From Blastococcus sp. TF02A-35 (lineage in GTDB: Bacteria > Actinomycetota > Actinomycetes > Mycobacteriales > Geodermatophilaceae), in NCBI RefSeq assembly GCF_004571075.1, contig NZ_SPQP01000029.1, positions 1 to 47,102 on the forward strand: a DNA stretch of 47,102 nt, in the 5' to 3' direction. Below the pieces are notes generated by a model. The model had not been told where the DNA came from and ran no database searches. It saw only the letters and a program-made list of their open reading frames with translations. Positions 1-8,528 of this stretch are shown piece by piece (the stretch's first letter is position 1; every line of letters starts with the position of its first letter). The position numbers and the translations under genes are program-made.

Positions 1-86
1 GGCCGCGGGCCGCGCGCTGGGTGGCCGGCAGGGTGGTCCGCGCGGGCGCTCCCGCCGCGGCTGAGCCGCGGGAGCGGCGGCAGCGG

Positions 87-107
87 GGCTGCGGAAGGAT
101 CGCAGCC
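87..107 (+). promoter_or_regulatory. 5' leader hairpin before the MetE-like gene
   Basis: Positions 87-93 and 101-107 form a perfect 7-bp stem (GGCTGCG/CGCAGCC) with a GAAGGAT loop, ending 30 nt before the start codon at 138. The neighbouring bases 55-71 form another inverted repeat (CCGCGGCT-G-AGCCGCGG). I see no cobalamin or SAM riboswitch core. It may be a leader structure or the terminator of a gene outside the window. Confidence 0.25.
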
Positions 108-137
108 GACCGCAGCACCGACCGCCCGGAGGCACCG

Positions 138-1175
138 ATGACCGCTCAGCTCCCACCGCTGCCCACCATGGTCGTCGGAAGCCTGCCGCAGCCGGACTGG
201 CTGATCGACCGCGACCGGCTGAGCCACCAGTTCCCGCCCCGGGTCCGGGCGGCGGAGCTGTGGCGGGTGCCGGCGGAGCTCCTCGCCGAGGCGCAGGACG
301 ACGCCACGCTGGTGGCCATCCGCGCGCAGGAGGAGGCCGGGCTCGACGTCCTCACCGACGGCGAGATCCGCCGCGAGTCCTACTCCAACCACTTCGCCAC
401 CGCGCTCGAGGGGCTGGACCTCGACAACCCGGGCAGCGTGCGCAACCGGTCGGGCCTGGACATCCCGGTGCCCCGGGTCGTCGGCGAGATCCGGCGGCCG
501 CGGCCGGTCCAGGTCGAGGACGTCCGGTTCCTCCGCGCGCACACCGACCGCGCCGTCAAGATCACCGTGCCGGGCCCGTTCACCATGGCGCAGCAGGCCC
601 AGAACGACCACTACCCCGACGACCGCGCCCTCGCGCTGGCCTACGCCGACGTCGTCCGGGAGGAGATCGCCGACCTCTTCGCCGCGGGCGCCGACATCGT
701 GCAGGTGGACGAGCCGTGGCTGCAGGCCCGTCCGGAGGTCGCCCGGAAGTACGGTGCCGAGGCGCTGACCCGGGCGATCGAGGGCGCCGCCGGGCCGGTG
801 CACGTCCACCTCTGCTTCGGCTACGCCGCGATGGTCGCCGAGCGCCCCGAGGGCTACTCGTTCCTGCCCGAGCTCGCCGACACCCCCGCGCACACGGTCT
901 CCGTGGAGACCGCGCAGTCGCACCTGGACCCGGCGTCGCTGCGGCCGCTGCGCGGCAAGGGCATCGCGCTCGGCGTCCTCGACCTCTCCACGCCCGAGGT
1001 GGAGTCGCCCGAGGTCGTCGCCGACCGGGTCCGCCGGGCCCTGGACGACGTCGACGTCGACAAGCTGGTGCTCTCCAGCGACTGCGGCCTCAAGTACCTG
1101 CCGCGCGCCGCCGCCGCGGGCAAGATGCGCTCGCTCGCGCAGGCCGCAGCCGTGCTCCGCGCCGAGCTGGGCTGA
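138..1175 (+). CDS. MetE C-terminal-type (cobalamin-independent) methionine synthase family protein
   Basis: This 345-residue protein matches the C-terminal, catalytic half of cobalamin-independent methionine synthase. That domain binds zinc and homocysteine and transfers a methyl group. Candidate zinc ligands are His224 and Cys226 in HVHLCFGY, Glu257 in VSVETAQS and Cys316 in SSDCGLKYL. The N-terminal half of full MetE (about 750 residues) is absent, so this is a stand-alone core enzyme of the MetE-like group, whose methyl donor is often unknown. The start at 138 is preferred over in-frame upstream codons because GGAGG lies at 128-132, five bases upstream. It faces selO convergently. The family is clear; true methionine synthase activity is not. 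Confidence 0.85.
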   Translation: MTAQLPPLPTMVVGSLPQPDWLIDRDRLSHQFPPRVRAAELWRVPAELLAEAQDDATLVAIRAQEEAGLDVLTDGEIRRESYSNHFATALEGLDLDNPGSVRNRSGLDIPVPRVVGEIRRPRPVQVEDVRFLRAHTDRAVKITVPGPFTMAQQAQNDHYPDDRALALAYADVVREEIADLFAAGADIVQVDEPWLQARPEVARKYGAEALTRAIEGAAGPVHVHLCFGYAAMVAERPEGYSFLPELADTPAHTVSVETAQSHLDPASLRPLRGKGIALGVLDLSTPEVESPEVVADRVRRALDDVDVDKLVLSSDCGLKYLPRAAAAGKMRSLAQAAAVLRAELG

Positions 1176-1176
1176 C
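1159..1176 (+). repeat. 18-bp direct repeat, copy 1 (end of MetE-like gene)
   Basis: The 18 bases GCGCCGAGCTGGGCTGAC cover the last codons and stop of the MetE-like gene. The same 18 bases recur at 1316-1333, just before the selO stop. This suggests a small duplication or an insertion between the two copies. Confidence 0.7.
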
Positions 1177-1315
1177 CCCGAGGAGTCCTGGGTGGAGTGT
1201 GGGTCGAGCCGCCCGGCCGACCGTTGAGCCGTGCCCTGGCGCGGCCTACCGGTCGGCGAAGCGGGTCAACCCGGTTCCCGTACCGGAGCCGAGCACCAGG
1301 ACCCGGTCAGCCACA

Positions 1316-1333
1316 GCGCCGAGCTGGGCTGAC
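1316..1333 (+). repeat. 18-bp direct repeat, copy 2
   Basis: This is an exact second copy of the 18-mer at 1159-1176. It lies in the 158-bp gap between the MetE-like gene and selO and abuts the selO stop codon. Confidence 0.7.
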
Positions 1334-2797
1334 TCAGGTCCCGCAGAAGGTGACGTAGGAGCCGAAGGCCTCCGGCGCGGCCTCGGCGTACCGCTCCAGG
1401 CCGGGGCGCTCGTCGAACGGCCGGGCCAGCACCTCGAGCAGCTGCCGGAGCGGGTCGAGGTCGTCGGCGGTGGCCGCGGTGAGCGCCTGCTCGACCAGGT
1501 GGTTGCGCGGGATGTAGACGGGGTTGGTGCGGTCCATGACCGCGGCGTCCGGCCCCACCCCCCGCCACCGCTCCAGCCAGGCGTCGAGCCCGGCCAGGTC
1601 GAGCACCAGCAGTCGGGCCGGCTCGGCGTCGCCGCGCGCGGCGTCGCCCAGCCGGCGGAAGAACGTGGTGTGGTCCACCTTGTTCTCCCGCATGAGGGCC
1701 TGCAGGTCGTCGACCAGCCCCGTGGCGACGGTGTCGTCCAGCCCCTCGGGCAGCCCCAGCTTGGCCCGCATGCCGGCCGTCCAGGCCGCGTTGTAGCGGC
1801 CGCGGAAGGTGCCCAGGGCCTCGGTCGCCATCGCGACGGCGGCCTCGGAGTCGTCGGCGAACAGCGGCAGCATCGCCTCGGCGAGCCGGGCCAGGTTCCA
1901 CTCGGCGACGACCGGCTGGTTGCCGTAGGCGTAGCGGCCGGCGTGGTCGATGGAGCTGTAGACGGTCGCCGGGTCGAAGACGTCGAGGAAGGCGCAGGGC
2001 CCGTAGTCGATGGTCTCGCCGGAGATCGTCACGTTGTCGGTGTTCATGACGCCGTGCACGAAGCCGACGAGCATCCATCGGGCGACGAGCTCGGCCTGCA
2101 CCTGGAGCACCTGCTCGTACAGCGCCAGGTAGGGCTGCTCGGCACCGGCGGCGGCCGGGTGGTGGCGGGCGATCGCGTGGTCGGCGAGCCGGCGCAGCAG
2201 GTCGACGTCGCCGGTGGAGGCGGCGTACTGGAAGCTGCCCACCCGCAGGTGGCTGCTCGCGACCCGGGCGAGGACGGCGCCGGGCAGGACGGTCTCGCGG
2301 CGGACGCCCCGGCCGGTGGCGACCACCGCGAGGGAGCGGGTGGTCGGGATGCCGAGGGCGTGCATCGCCTCGCTGACGACGTACTCGCGCAGCATCGGCC
2401 CGACGGCGGCCAGCCCGTCACCTCCGCGGGCAAGGGGGGTGCGGCCGGAGCCCTTGAGATGCAGGTCGCGCAGCCGGCCCTCGGCGTCGGTGAGCTCGCC
2501 CAGGAGCAGCGCCCGCCCGTCACCGAGGCGCGGGCTGTAGCCGCCGAACTGGTGGCCGGCGTAGACCTGCGCGACGGGCGTGGCGCCCGCGGGCACGGCC
2601 GCCCCCACCAGCAGCCGGACGCCGTCGACGCTGCGCAGCTCGGCCGGGTCGAGCCCCAGCTCGGTCGCCAGGGCGTCGTTGAGCACGAGCAGCCGGGGCT
2701 GCGGCGCCTCCTCGGCCTGCCAGCGCACGGCCAGCTCGGGCAGCTCGGTGGCGAAGCGGTCCCCGAGGGCCAGGGTCGGGCCGGGTGCGACGGTCAC
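1334..2797 (-). CDS. selO: SelO/YdiU family protein adenylyltransferase
   Basis: This 487-residue protein is a SelO (YdiU/UPF0061) pseudokinase. Members of the family transfer AMP from ATP to Ser, Thr or Tyr of protein substrates, notably in redox stress. Family signatures are visible: [13 protein letters not shown] in the nucleotide-binding lobe, HGVMNTDN starting near residue 248 and DYGPCAFLD just after it. Length is typical (E. coli about 480). The C terminus ends FCGT, placing a Cys third from the end, where eukaryotic SelO carries selenocysteine. The GTG start at 2797 has a GGAGG-like ribosome site, and a TACGCT hexamer lies 7 nt upstream of it. It is divergent from the chemotaxis receptor gene. 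Confidence 0.92.
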   Translation of the reverse strand: MTVAPGPTLALGDRFATELPELAVRWQAEEAPQPRLLVLNDALATELGLDPAELRSVDGVRLLVGAAVPAGATPVAQVYAGHQFGGYSPRLGDGRALLLGELTDAEGRLRDLHLKGSGRTPLARGGDGLAAVGPMLREYVVSEAMHALGIPTTRSLAVVATGRGVRRETVLPGAVLARVASSHLRVGSFQYAASTGDVDLLRRLADHAIARHHPAAAGAEQPYLALYEQVLQVQAELVARWMLVGFVHGVMNTDNVTISGETIDYGPCAFLDVFDPATVYSSIDHAGRYAYGNQPVVAEWNLARLAEAMLPLFADDSEAAVAMATEALGTFRGRYNAAWTAGMRAKLGLPEGLDDTVATGLVDDLQALMRENKVDHTTFFRRLGDAARGDAEPARLLVLDLAGLDAWLERWRGVGPDAAVMDRTNPVYIPRNHLVEQALTAATADDLDPLRQLLEVLARPFDERPGLERYAEAAPEAFGSYVTFCGT

Positions 2798-2981
2798 GCC
2801 TCCGAGCGTACGTACGGGGCGGCTTCCGCGCCGTCCCCGGACGAGGGCCGCCCGGCCCCTCCCCGGCCACCCCCTTGGAGGGAGGCCCCGATTGGATTGC
2901 GCGTAACTCAGCGTGGCGCTGCGAATACAGCGTGTACGAGACCGACCGCGGTCTCACCGATCGAGCCCCGGAGGGCACACC

Positions 2982-4586
2982 GTGCGCGCAACACCCGTCC
3001 GCTCAGCGTTCCGCGACGCCAGCATCAGGACCAAGATCGTGGCGGCCGTCGCCGTCGCCGTGGCCGTCGCCGTCGCCGTCGGCGTCCTGGGAGTGCGCAG
3101 CCTCTCGCACACCGCCGAGGCGACGCAGACCATGTACGACAAGCAGCTGGTCGGGACCGCCGAGGTCGAGTCGGTCCGCACGGAGTTCTACGCCCTGCGC
3201 CAGGCCGCCACCAACTACGCGGTGGCCACCGACGCCGCCGACCGGGAGCGCTACCTGGCCGCCCGCGAGACCGCCTACGCCGAGCTCGACGCCGCCGCCG
3301 ACCGGTACCTGGCCACCAACCCCTCTCCCGCCGGCCGGGCGCTGGTCGCCTCGGTGCGCGAGGGCATCGCCGAGTACCGCCAGGGCATGGGGGCGCTCGA
3401 CGCGCTGGCCGACGCCCGCGACCTGGACGGGTGGTCCGACGCGCGCGAGGCCACCATCACCCCGGTCGCCACCCGCGTGATGGCCGACATCGACCAGCTG
3501 GCCACCCAGCGGCGCGCGAACGCCACCGCCAGCGCCGAGGCCGCGATGGCCGAGTACGAGCGCACCCGCCTGGTCCTGGTCGTCGTGATCGCGCTCGGTG
3601 CGGCCGCCGCCCTGGGGCTCGGCGTGCTCGTCGCCCGCGGCATCACCGGCGGGCTGCGCCGGGTCCAGGCGACCGCGGAGGCCCTCGCCGAGGGCGACCT
3701 GACCCGCACCGCCGGCCTGGAGAGCCGCGACGAGCTGGGCCGGACGGCCGCGGCCCTGGACGGCGCGCTCGGCGAGCTCCGCTCCGTCATGGGCGCGGTG
3801 GCCGGCTCGGCCGACGCCGTCGCCGCCTCCTCGGAGGAGCTCAGCGCCTCCTCGGCGCAGATCGCGGCCGCCGCCGAGGAGACCGCCGCGCAGTCGGGCG
3901 TCGTCTCCGGCGCCGCCGAGGAGGTCAGCCGGCACGTGGCGACGGTCGCCGCGGGGGCCGAGCAGATGGGCGCCTCCATCCAGGAGATCAGCACCAGCGC
4001 GGCGCGCGCCGCGCAGGTGGCGGCCTCGGCCGTCGACGAGGCCCGCACCACGACGGCGATGGTCGAGAAGCTCGGCGTGTCCAGCCAGGAGATCGGCGTG
4101 GTCGTGGAGCTGATCACCTCCATCGCCAAGCAGACCAACCTGCTGGCCCTCAACGCCACCATCGAGGCGGCGCGCGCGGGCGAGGCCGGCAAGGGCTTCG
4201 CCGTGGTGGCCAGCGAGGTCAAGGAGCTGGCCCAGCAGACCGCGCTGGCGACCGAGCAGATCGCCCGGCAGGTGCAGGGCATCCAGGAGGAGACGACTAG
4301 CGCCGTCGACGCCATCGGCCGGATCAGCGAGGTGATCGGGACGATCAACGACTCGCAGCTGACGATCGCCAGCGCCGTGGAGGAGCAGACCGCGACCACC
4401 GACGAGATGTCCCGGTCGGTGCTGCAGGCCGCCGGCGGCTCGAGCGAGATCGCCGGCAACATCACCGGCGTCTCGACCGCGGCCCAGTCGACGACCGAGG
4501 CCCTGGGGCAGACCCGGGTCGCCGTCGAGGAGCTGGCCCGGATGGCCGCCGAGCTGCGCACGGGCGTCAGCCGGTTCACCTTCTGA
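2982..4586 (+). CDS. Methyl-accepting chemotaxis protein
   Basis: This is a transmembrane chemoreceptor of 534 residues. The order is a short cytoplasmic tail, TM1 (about 17-37, built partly of six Ala-Val repeats), a four-helix-type sensing domain of about 155 residues, TM2 (about 197-219), a HAMP linker and a long cytoplasmic signalling coiled coil. The hairpin tip near residues 375-410 carries the conserved KQTNLLALNATIEAARAGE, the CheA/CheW contact site. The GTG at 2982 is chosen over the GTG at 2913 because GGAGGG lies about 8 nt upstream and the extra 23 residues are Arg-rich and unlike a receptor N terminus. The ligand cannot be told, and no che or flagellar gene lies in the window. 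Confidence 0.93.
   Translation: MRATPVRSAFRDASIRTKIVAAVAVAVAVAVAVGVLGVRSLSHTAEATQTMYDKQLVGTAEVESVRTEFYALRQAATNYAVATDAADRERYLAARETAYAELDAAADRYLATNPSPAGRALVASVREGIAEYRQGMGALDALADARDLDGWSDAREATITPVATRVMADIDQLATQRRANATASAEAAMAEYERTRLVLVVVIALGAAAALGLGVLVARGITGGLRRVQATAEALAEGDLTRTAGLESRDELGRTAAALDGALGELRSVMGAVAGSADAVAASSEELSASSAQIAAAAEETAAQSGVVSGAAEEVSRHVATVAAGAEQMGASIQEISTSAARAAQVAASAVDEARTTTAMVEKLGVSSQEIGVVVELITSIAKQTNLLALNATIEAARAGEAGKGFAVVASEVKELAQQTALATEQIARQVQGIQEETTSAVDAIGRISEVIGTINDSQLTIASAVEEQTATTDEMSRSVLQAAGGSSEIAGNITGVSTAAQSTTEALGQTRVAVEELARMAAELRTGVSRFTF
3045..3080 (+). repeat. Six tandem GCCGTC-type hexamers in TM1 of the chemoreceptor
   Basis: Six in-frame units encoding Ala-Val run from 3045 to 3080; five are GCCGTC and one is GCCGTG. 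Each slip would add or remove two hydrophobic residues of TM1 without breaking the frame. Confidence 0.85.
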
Positions 4587-4594
4587 CCCGGCAC

Positions 4595-4621
4595 GGCGGG
4601 GGCGCCGCGCGCGCCCTCGCC
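4595..4621. terminator. Hairpin between convergent genes (candidate bidirectional terminator)
   Basis: GGCGGGGGCGC (4595-4605) pairs with GCGCCCTCGCC (4611-4621) around a 5-nt loop, with one G-U pair. It fills the gap between the chemoreceptor stop and the permease stop. There is no T-tract, as is common in high-GC actinobacteria. Confidence 0.5.
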
Positions 4622-4622
4622 G

Positions 4623-5435
4623 TCAGCCGGCCAGCGCCGGGGCCACGCTCTCGGTCCAGACGTCGACGCCGAGGCGCACGACCAGCGCGGTGACCACGAC
4701 GAGGAAGGCGATCCGGATGAACCGGCTGCCCCGGCTGGTCGCGGTCCGGGCGCCCAGGTAGCCGCCGAGCATGTTGGCCGCGCCGAGCATCAGCCCCAGC
4801 CCCCAGAACACCGAGCCGTGCGGCACGAAGAACAGCAGCGCACCGAGGTTGGTGGCGCAGTTGACGATCTTGGCCTTGGCGCTGGCGTTGAGGAAGTCGT
4901 AGCCCAGCAGCGAGACCATGGCGAAGACCAGGAACGACCCGGTGCCGGGGCCCAGGATGCCGTCGTAGAAGCCGATCACCAGGCCGAGGCCGGCGGCGAT
5001 CCCGTGGTGCCTGCGGCCGGTGTGCCGCAGCGCCGTCACCTCACCCAGCGACGGCCGCAGCAGCGTGAAGGCGCCGATGCCCACCAGCGCCACCACGATG
5101 ACCGGCTTGAAGACGCTCGCGGGGAGCAGGGCGGCCACGGAGGCGCCGGCGAAGCTGCTGACCAGCGCGACCAGCGCCATCGGCAGGGCGGTGCGCAGGT
5201 CCGGTCGCACGCGGCGGTAGTAGGTGAGGGCGCTGGTGCTGGTGCCGAACACCGAGCCGAGCTTGTTCGTCGCCAGCGCCTGCACCGGGGTCATCCCCGG
5301 CACGAGCAGCAGGGCCGGCAGCTGGATCAGGCCACCACCCCCCACGACGGCGTCGACGAACCCCGCGGTCAGCGCGGCGAGCAGGACCAGCAGCAGGGTC
5401 GCCGCCGTCAGCCCTTCGGGCAGCAGGTCGGTCAT
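4623..5435 (-). CDS. Sulfite exporter TauE/SafE family permease
   Basis: This 270-residue integral membrane protein is of the TauE/SafE (DUF81) family, whose members are proposed to export sulfite, sulfoacetate or other organosulfur anions. The family half-repeats are visible: GFVDAVVGGGGLIQLPALL near the N terminus with NKLGSVFGT following, and GFYDGILGPGTGSF in the second half with AKIVNCATNLGAL following. About eight hydrophobic segments are present and the length is normal. The ATG at 5435 starts directly before TM1; the longer in-frame extension overlaps the polymerase gene and reads as a shadow. It starts 52 nt after the stop of the upstream polymerase gene on the same strand, so co-transcription is possible. 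The substrate is unknown. Confidence 0.88.
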   Translation of the reverse strand: MTDLLPEGLTAATLLLVLLAALTAGFVDAVVGGGGLIQLPALLLVPGMTPVQALATNKLGSVFGTSTSALTYYRRVRPDLRTALPMALVALVSSFAGASVAALLPASVFKPVIVVALVGIGAFTLLRPSLGEVTALRHTGRRHHGIAAGLGLVIGFYDGILGPGTGSFLVFAMVSLLGYDFLNASAKAKIVNCATNLGALLFFVPHGSVFWGLGLMLGAANMLGGYLGARTATSRGSRFIRIAFLVVVTALVVRLGVDVWTESVAPALAG

Positions 5436-5487
5436 CCGCGGGCACGGGGAAGGGCGGCACGCACGACGGCGATCCTCCCCCACGCGC

Positions 5488-7125
5488 TCAGCCGGCCTCC
5501 GCCCAGGACCGGACGACGGCGACGTCGAGCGGGAAGTCGACCGGGAAGCCGCCGAACAGCAGCCGGCCCGCCTCGGCAGCGGCCCGGCGCACCTCCTCGG
5601 CCACCTGCTCGGCCAGGTGCTCGGGGGTGTGCACGAGGACCTCGTCGTGCAGGAAGAACACCAGGTGCGGCCGGTCCTCCAGCCGGCCCTCGCCGAGCGC
5701 CCACAGCCGGTTGCGCAGGTCGGCCAGCCAGCACAGGGCCCACTCGGCGGCGGTCCCCTGGACGACGAAGTTGCGGGTGAACCGGCCCCACGCGCGCCGC
5801 CGGCGGTCCTGCTCCTGCCGCGACCCGGTGGGCTCGGGCGGGTCACCGAGGTCGGCCGGCCGCTCCGCCCAGGCGCCACCGGGCACCGGCGACCCCCGGC
5901 CGAGCAGCGTGCGCACCACCTCGCCCCGCTCCCCCGCGCGGGCCGCCTCCTCGACCAGGGCGATGGCCTGTGGGTACCGCCGCGCCAGCCGCGGCATCAT
6001 GCGCCCGCTCTCGCCGCGCGTCCCCCCGTACATCGCCCCGAGGATGCCGAGCTTGGCCTCGGCCCGGGTCGCGACCGTGCCGGCGCTCACCATGCCCTGG
6101 TAGAGGTCGGCGGCCCGGGCCGCCTCGGCCATCGCGAGGTCGCCGCTCATCGCCGCGAGGACCCGCGGCTCCAGCTGGGCGACGTCGGCGACGACGAACC
6201 GCCAGCCCTCGTCGGCGACAGCCGCCGGGCGCACCTGGACCGGCACCGACAGCGCCCCGCCCCCGGTGGACGCCCACCGGCCGGTGACGACGCCGCCGGG
6301 CAGGAACCAGGACCGGAACCGGCCCTCGCGCACCCAGCTGTCCAGCCAGGACCAGCCGTTGGCCGTGAGCAGCCGGGCCAGCTTCTTGTACTCCAGCAGC
6401 GGGGGGACGACGGGGTGCTCGAGCTGCGCCAGGGTCCACGAGCGGGTGTCCTCGACGGGCAGCCCGGCGGCCTGCAGCGCCCGGAGCACGTCGGCCGGGG
6501 AGTCCGGGTTGAGGGCCGGCGCCGCCAGGGCCGCGCGGACCTCGCCCGCCAGCCGCTCCAGGATGGCCGGCCGGTGCCCGGCCGGCGGGCGCGGGCCGAG
6601 CAGGCCGGTGAGCAGCCGTTCGTGCACGTCCACCCGCCAGGGCAGCCCGGCGTGCGTCATCTCCGCCGCGACCAGCCCGCCCGAGGACTCGGCGGCCAGC
6701 AGCAGCTCCAGCCGCCGGCGCTCCGGCGACGCGGCGACCGCCGCCTGCTGGCGCTCGAGCTCGGTGGGCGGGTCCAGCCGGTCGGCGGGGTCCTCGAGCG
6801 GGAAGAGGGCGGCCTCGGTCTCGGTCACCGGCTGGAGGGAGTCCCAGCCGGGCGTCGACGCGGCGGCGAGGAGCCGCTGGTCGACGAAGGGCGACCGCCG
6901 CAGGACGGCGTGGGCGAGCCGCAGGTCGGTGCACCGGGCGACCCGCACTCCCTCGGCGAGCAGGGCGGGGTACCAGCGGGTCGTGTCGTCCCACACCCAG
7001 CGCACGCCGGCGGGCTCGCGCTCCCGGACGAAGCCGGGGAGGCGCTCGGCGGGCAGGCGGTGGACCGCCGACGCCCCGTGCGCCTCCACCACGTCCCCGC
7101 GGCGCACGAGGACGATCCGTTCCAC
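5488..7125 (-). CDS. Family A DNA polymerase, Pol I-like without 5' nuclease ('bifunctional 3'-5' exonuclease/DNA polymerase' type)
   Basis: This 545-residue protein has a degenerate N-terminal exonuclease-like region (about 1-190) and a family A polymerase domain. Motif A is DVAQLEPRVLA with Asp314. The fingers region contains a GAMYGGTRGESGRMM-like O-helix. Motif C is FFLHDEVLVH with Asp494. The 5' nuclease domain of PolA is absent, and I see no full DEDD exonuclease set at the N terminus, so proofreading is doubtful. Such paralogues are widespread in actinobacteria beside a normal PolA. The GTG start at 7125 is preferred over upstream in-frame codons because a GAGACT hexamer lies 6 nt before it and the extension overlaps the divergent STAS gene. 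Its role may be repair or lesion synthesis. Confidence 0.87.
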   Translation of the reverse strand: MERIVLVRRGDVVEAHGASAVHRLPAERLPGFVREREPAGVRWVWDDTTRWYPALLAEGVRVARCTDLRLAHAVLRRSPFVDQRLLAAASTPGWDSLQPVTETEAALFPLEDPADRLDPPTELERQQAAVAASPERRRLELLLAAESSGGLVAAEMTHAGLPWRVDVHERLLTGLLGPRPPAGHRPAILERLAGEVRAALAAPALNPDSPADVLRALQAAGLPVEDTRSWTLAQLEHPVVPPLLEYKKLARLLTANGWSWLDSWVREGRFRSWFLPGGVVTGRWASTGGGALSVPVQVRPAAVADEGWRFVVADVAQLEPRVLAAMSGDLAMAEAARAADLYQGMVSAGTVATRAEAKLGILGAMYGGTRGESGRMMPRLARRYPQAIALVEEAARAGERGEVVRTLLGRGSPVPGGAWAERPADLGDPPEPTGSRQEQDRRRRAWGRFTRNFVVQGTAAEWALCWLADLRNRLWALGEGRLEDRPHLVFFLHDEVLVHTPEHLAEQVAEEVRRAAAEAGRLLFGGFPVDFPLDVAVVRSWAEAG

Positions 7126-7189
7126 CGCCGCAGTCTCGCCGACGCCTCCGACACCCGCGCTGCCCGCCCGGAAGCGCAGACTGGCGGGC

Positions 7190-7477
7190 ATGACCCCGGC
7201 ACCGCGCGGAGTGGTCCGCCTGCTCAACACCGCCGGTGGACGGGTGCTCTGCCTCGCCGGGGACGTCGACGCGGCCACCGTCGACGCCTTCCTCCGGCGC
7301 TACGGCCGCGAGCCGATGCCGGTCGAGGGGGTCGACGCGGGCTCGGTGACCGGGCTGTCGATGCCCGCGGTCGACCTGGTGCTCGACCACCTCGACGCCG
7401 CCGAGCGCGCCGGCCGACGCGTCCGGGTGCGCCGCTCCCCCGCCGTGGAACGGCTGCTGGCCGGCACCGACCGCTAG
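7190..7477 (+). CDS. Small STAS-domain-like protein
   Basis: This 95-residue protein resembles a stand-alone STAS domain (anti-sigma antagonist type). It begins with a beta strand (GVVRLLNTAG), continues with VLCLAGDVDAATVDAFL, has a Ser/Thr-bearing turn (DAGSVTGLSMPAVDLVL) where regulatory phosphorylation occurs in SpoIIAA-like proteins, and ends in an Arg-rich strand. Divergent STAS proteins often act in partner switching with anti-sigma factors, but no kinase or sigma factor is nearby. A CAGACT hexamer lies 7 nt before the ATG, suggesting a leaderless mRNA. Its stop lies 9 nt before the hydrolase start, so the two may also be read together. Family call moderate, role unknown. Confidence 0.65.
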   Translation: MTPAPRGVVRLLNTAGGRVLCLAGDVDAATVDAFLRRYGREPMPVEGVDAGSVTGLSMPAVDLVLDHLDAAERAGRRVRVRRSPAVERLLAGTDR

Positions 7478-7480
7478 CGT
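7475..7480 (+). promoter_or_regulatory. -10-like TAGCGT placed for leaderless transcription of the MBL gene
   Basis: TAGCGT overlaps the stop codon of the STAS gene and ends 6 nt before the GTG at 7487. Initiation at the usual distance would begin at the start codon itself. Confidence 0.45.
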
Positions 7481-7486
7481 GCGCGC

Positions 7487-8419
7487 GTGCGCATGAAGCC
7501 CGGCCGCCCGGACCTCGGCCCGCGGGCCTCGCTCTTCGACGTCCCGCCGGCTGCCGACGACCTGGGCGTCACCTTCCTCGGGGTGTCCAGCCTGCTGTTC
7601 GACGACGGCGAGCACGCCGTGCTCACCGACGGCTTCTTCTCCCGCCCCTCGCTGCTGCGCGTCGGGCTGGGCCGGATCGCCCCCGACGCCGGCCGCATCG
7701 GCGCCGCACTGGGACGGCTGGGCCTGGACGACGAGGCCTCGCGGCTCCGCGCCGTCGTCCCGGTGCACACGCACTTCGACCACGCGCTGGACTCCGCGGT
7801 CGTGGCGCGGCGGACCGGCGCCGACCTCCTCGGCGGGGAGTCCGCGGCCCACGTCGGGCGCGGCGCCGGCCTGCCCGACGAGCGGATCACCGTCGTCGCA
7901 CCAGGGGTGCCGGTGCGGCTCGGCACGTTCACCCTGACCTTCGTCGAGTCCGACCACTGCCCGCCCGACCGGTACCCCGGCCGGATCACCGCACCGGTCG
8001 TCCCGCCGGCGCGCGCCGGCGCCTACCGCTGCGGCGAGGCGTGGTCGATCCACGTCGCCCACGCCGGCGGGCGCACCGCGCTCGTCCAGGGCAGCGCCGG
8101 CTTCGTGCCCGGCGCCCTGGCCGGGATGCGGGCCGACGTCGCCTACCTCGGCGTCGGGCAGCTCGGCGTGCAGGACGAGGGCTACATCCGGGACTACTGG
8201 GCCGAGACCGTGGAGGCCGTCGGCGCCCGCACCGTGGTGCTGACCCACTGGGACGACTTCTTCCGCCCGCTCGACCGCCCGCTGCGTGCCCTCCCCTACG
8301 CCGGCGACGACCTCGACGTCACCCTCCGGGTGCTCGGGGAGCTGGCCGCGGAGCAGGGGGTCGGGCTGCACCTGCCCACGGCATGGCGCGCCGAGGACCC
8401 GTGGGACCCGCGGGTCTGA
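7487..8419 (+). CDS. Metallo-beta-lactamase-fold hydrolase
   Basis: This 310-residue protein has the metallo-beta-lactamase signature HTHFDH at residues 94-99, which binds two metal ions, and a later VLTHWDDFF that may supply another ligand. The N-terminal strand pair (DLGVTFLGVSSLLFDDG) is typical of UlaG-like or lipoprotein-type MBL hydrolases. There is no signal peptide, so it should be cytoplasmic. GTG at 7487 is chosen because of the TAGCGT-N6 spacing; an ATG two codons later is possible. It lies 9 nt after the STAS gene. The substrate cannot be inferred from context. Confidence 0.85.
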   Translation: MRMKPGRPDLGPRASLFDVPPAADDLGVTFLGVSSLLFDDGEHAVLTDGFFSRPSLLRVGLGRIAPDAGRIGAALGRLGLDDEASRLRAVVPVHTHFDHALDSAVVARRTGADLLGGESAAHVGRGAGLPDERITVVAPGVPVRLGTFTLTFVESDHCPPDRYPGRITAPVVPPARAGAYRCGEAWSIHVAHAGGRTALVQGSAGFVPGALAGMRADVAYLGVGQLGVQDEGYIRDYWAETVEAVGARTVVLTHWDDFFRPLDRPLRALPYAGDDLDVTLRVLGELAAEQGVGLHLPTAWRAEDPWDPRV

Positions 8420-8528
8420 CGGAACGGCACGCCGGTGTCCGAAATGAACCGGCACCTCGGTGGTATTTGCAACCGGTGAGAGGGCCAACGGCGGTCGCTC
8501 GAACCGCTGTTCCCCCGAAAGGCCCCCC

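Noticed and set aside
1-137. Cobalamin or SAM riboswitch upstream of the MetE-like gene
   Set aside because: No B12-box or SAM-class core blocks are visible; only simple hairpins are present.
260-4300. Very long open frame of 1346 codons on the plus strand
   Set aside because: It runs through the MetE-like gene, antisense to selO and into the chemoreceptor in the wrong frame. Its product is Arg/Gly/Ala-rich without motifs; high GC removes stops from shadow frames.
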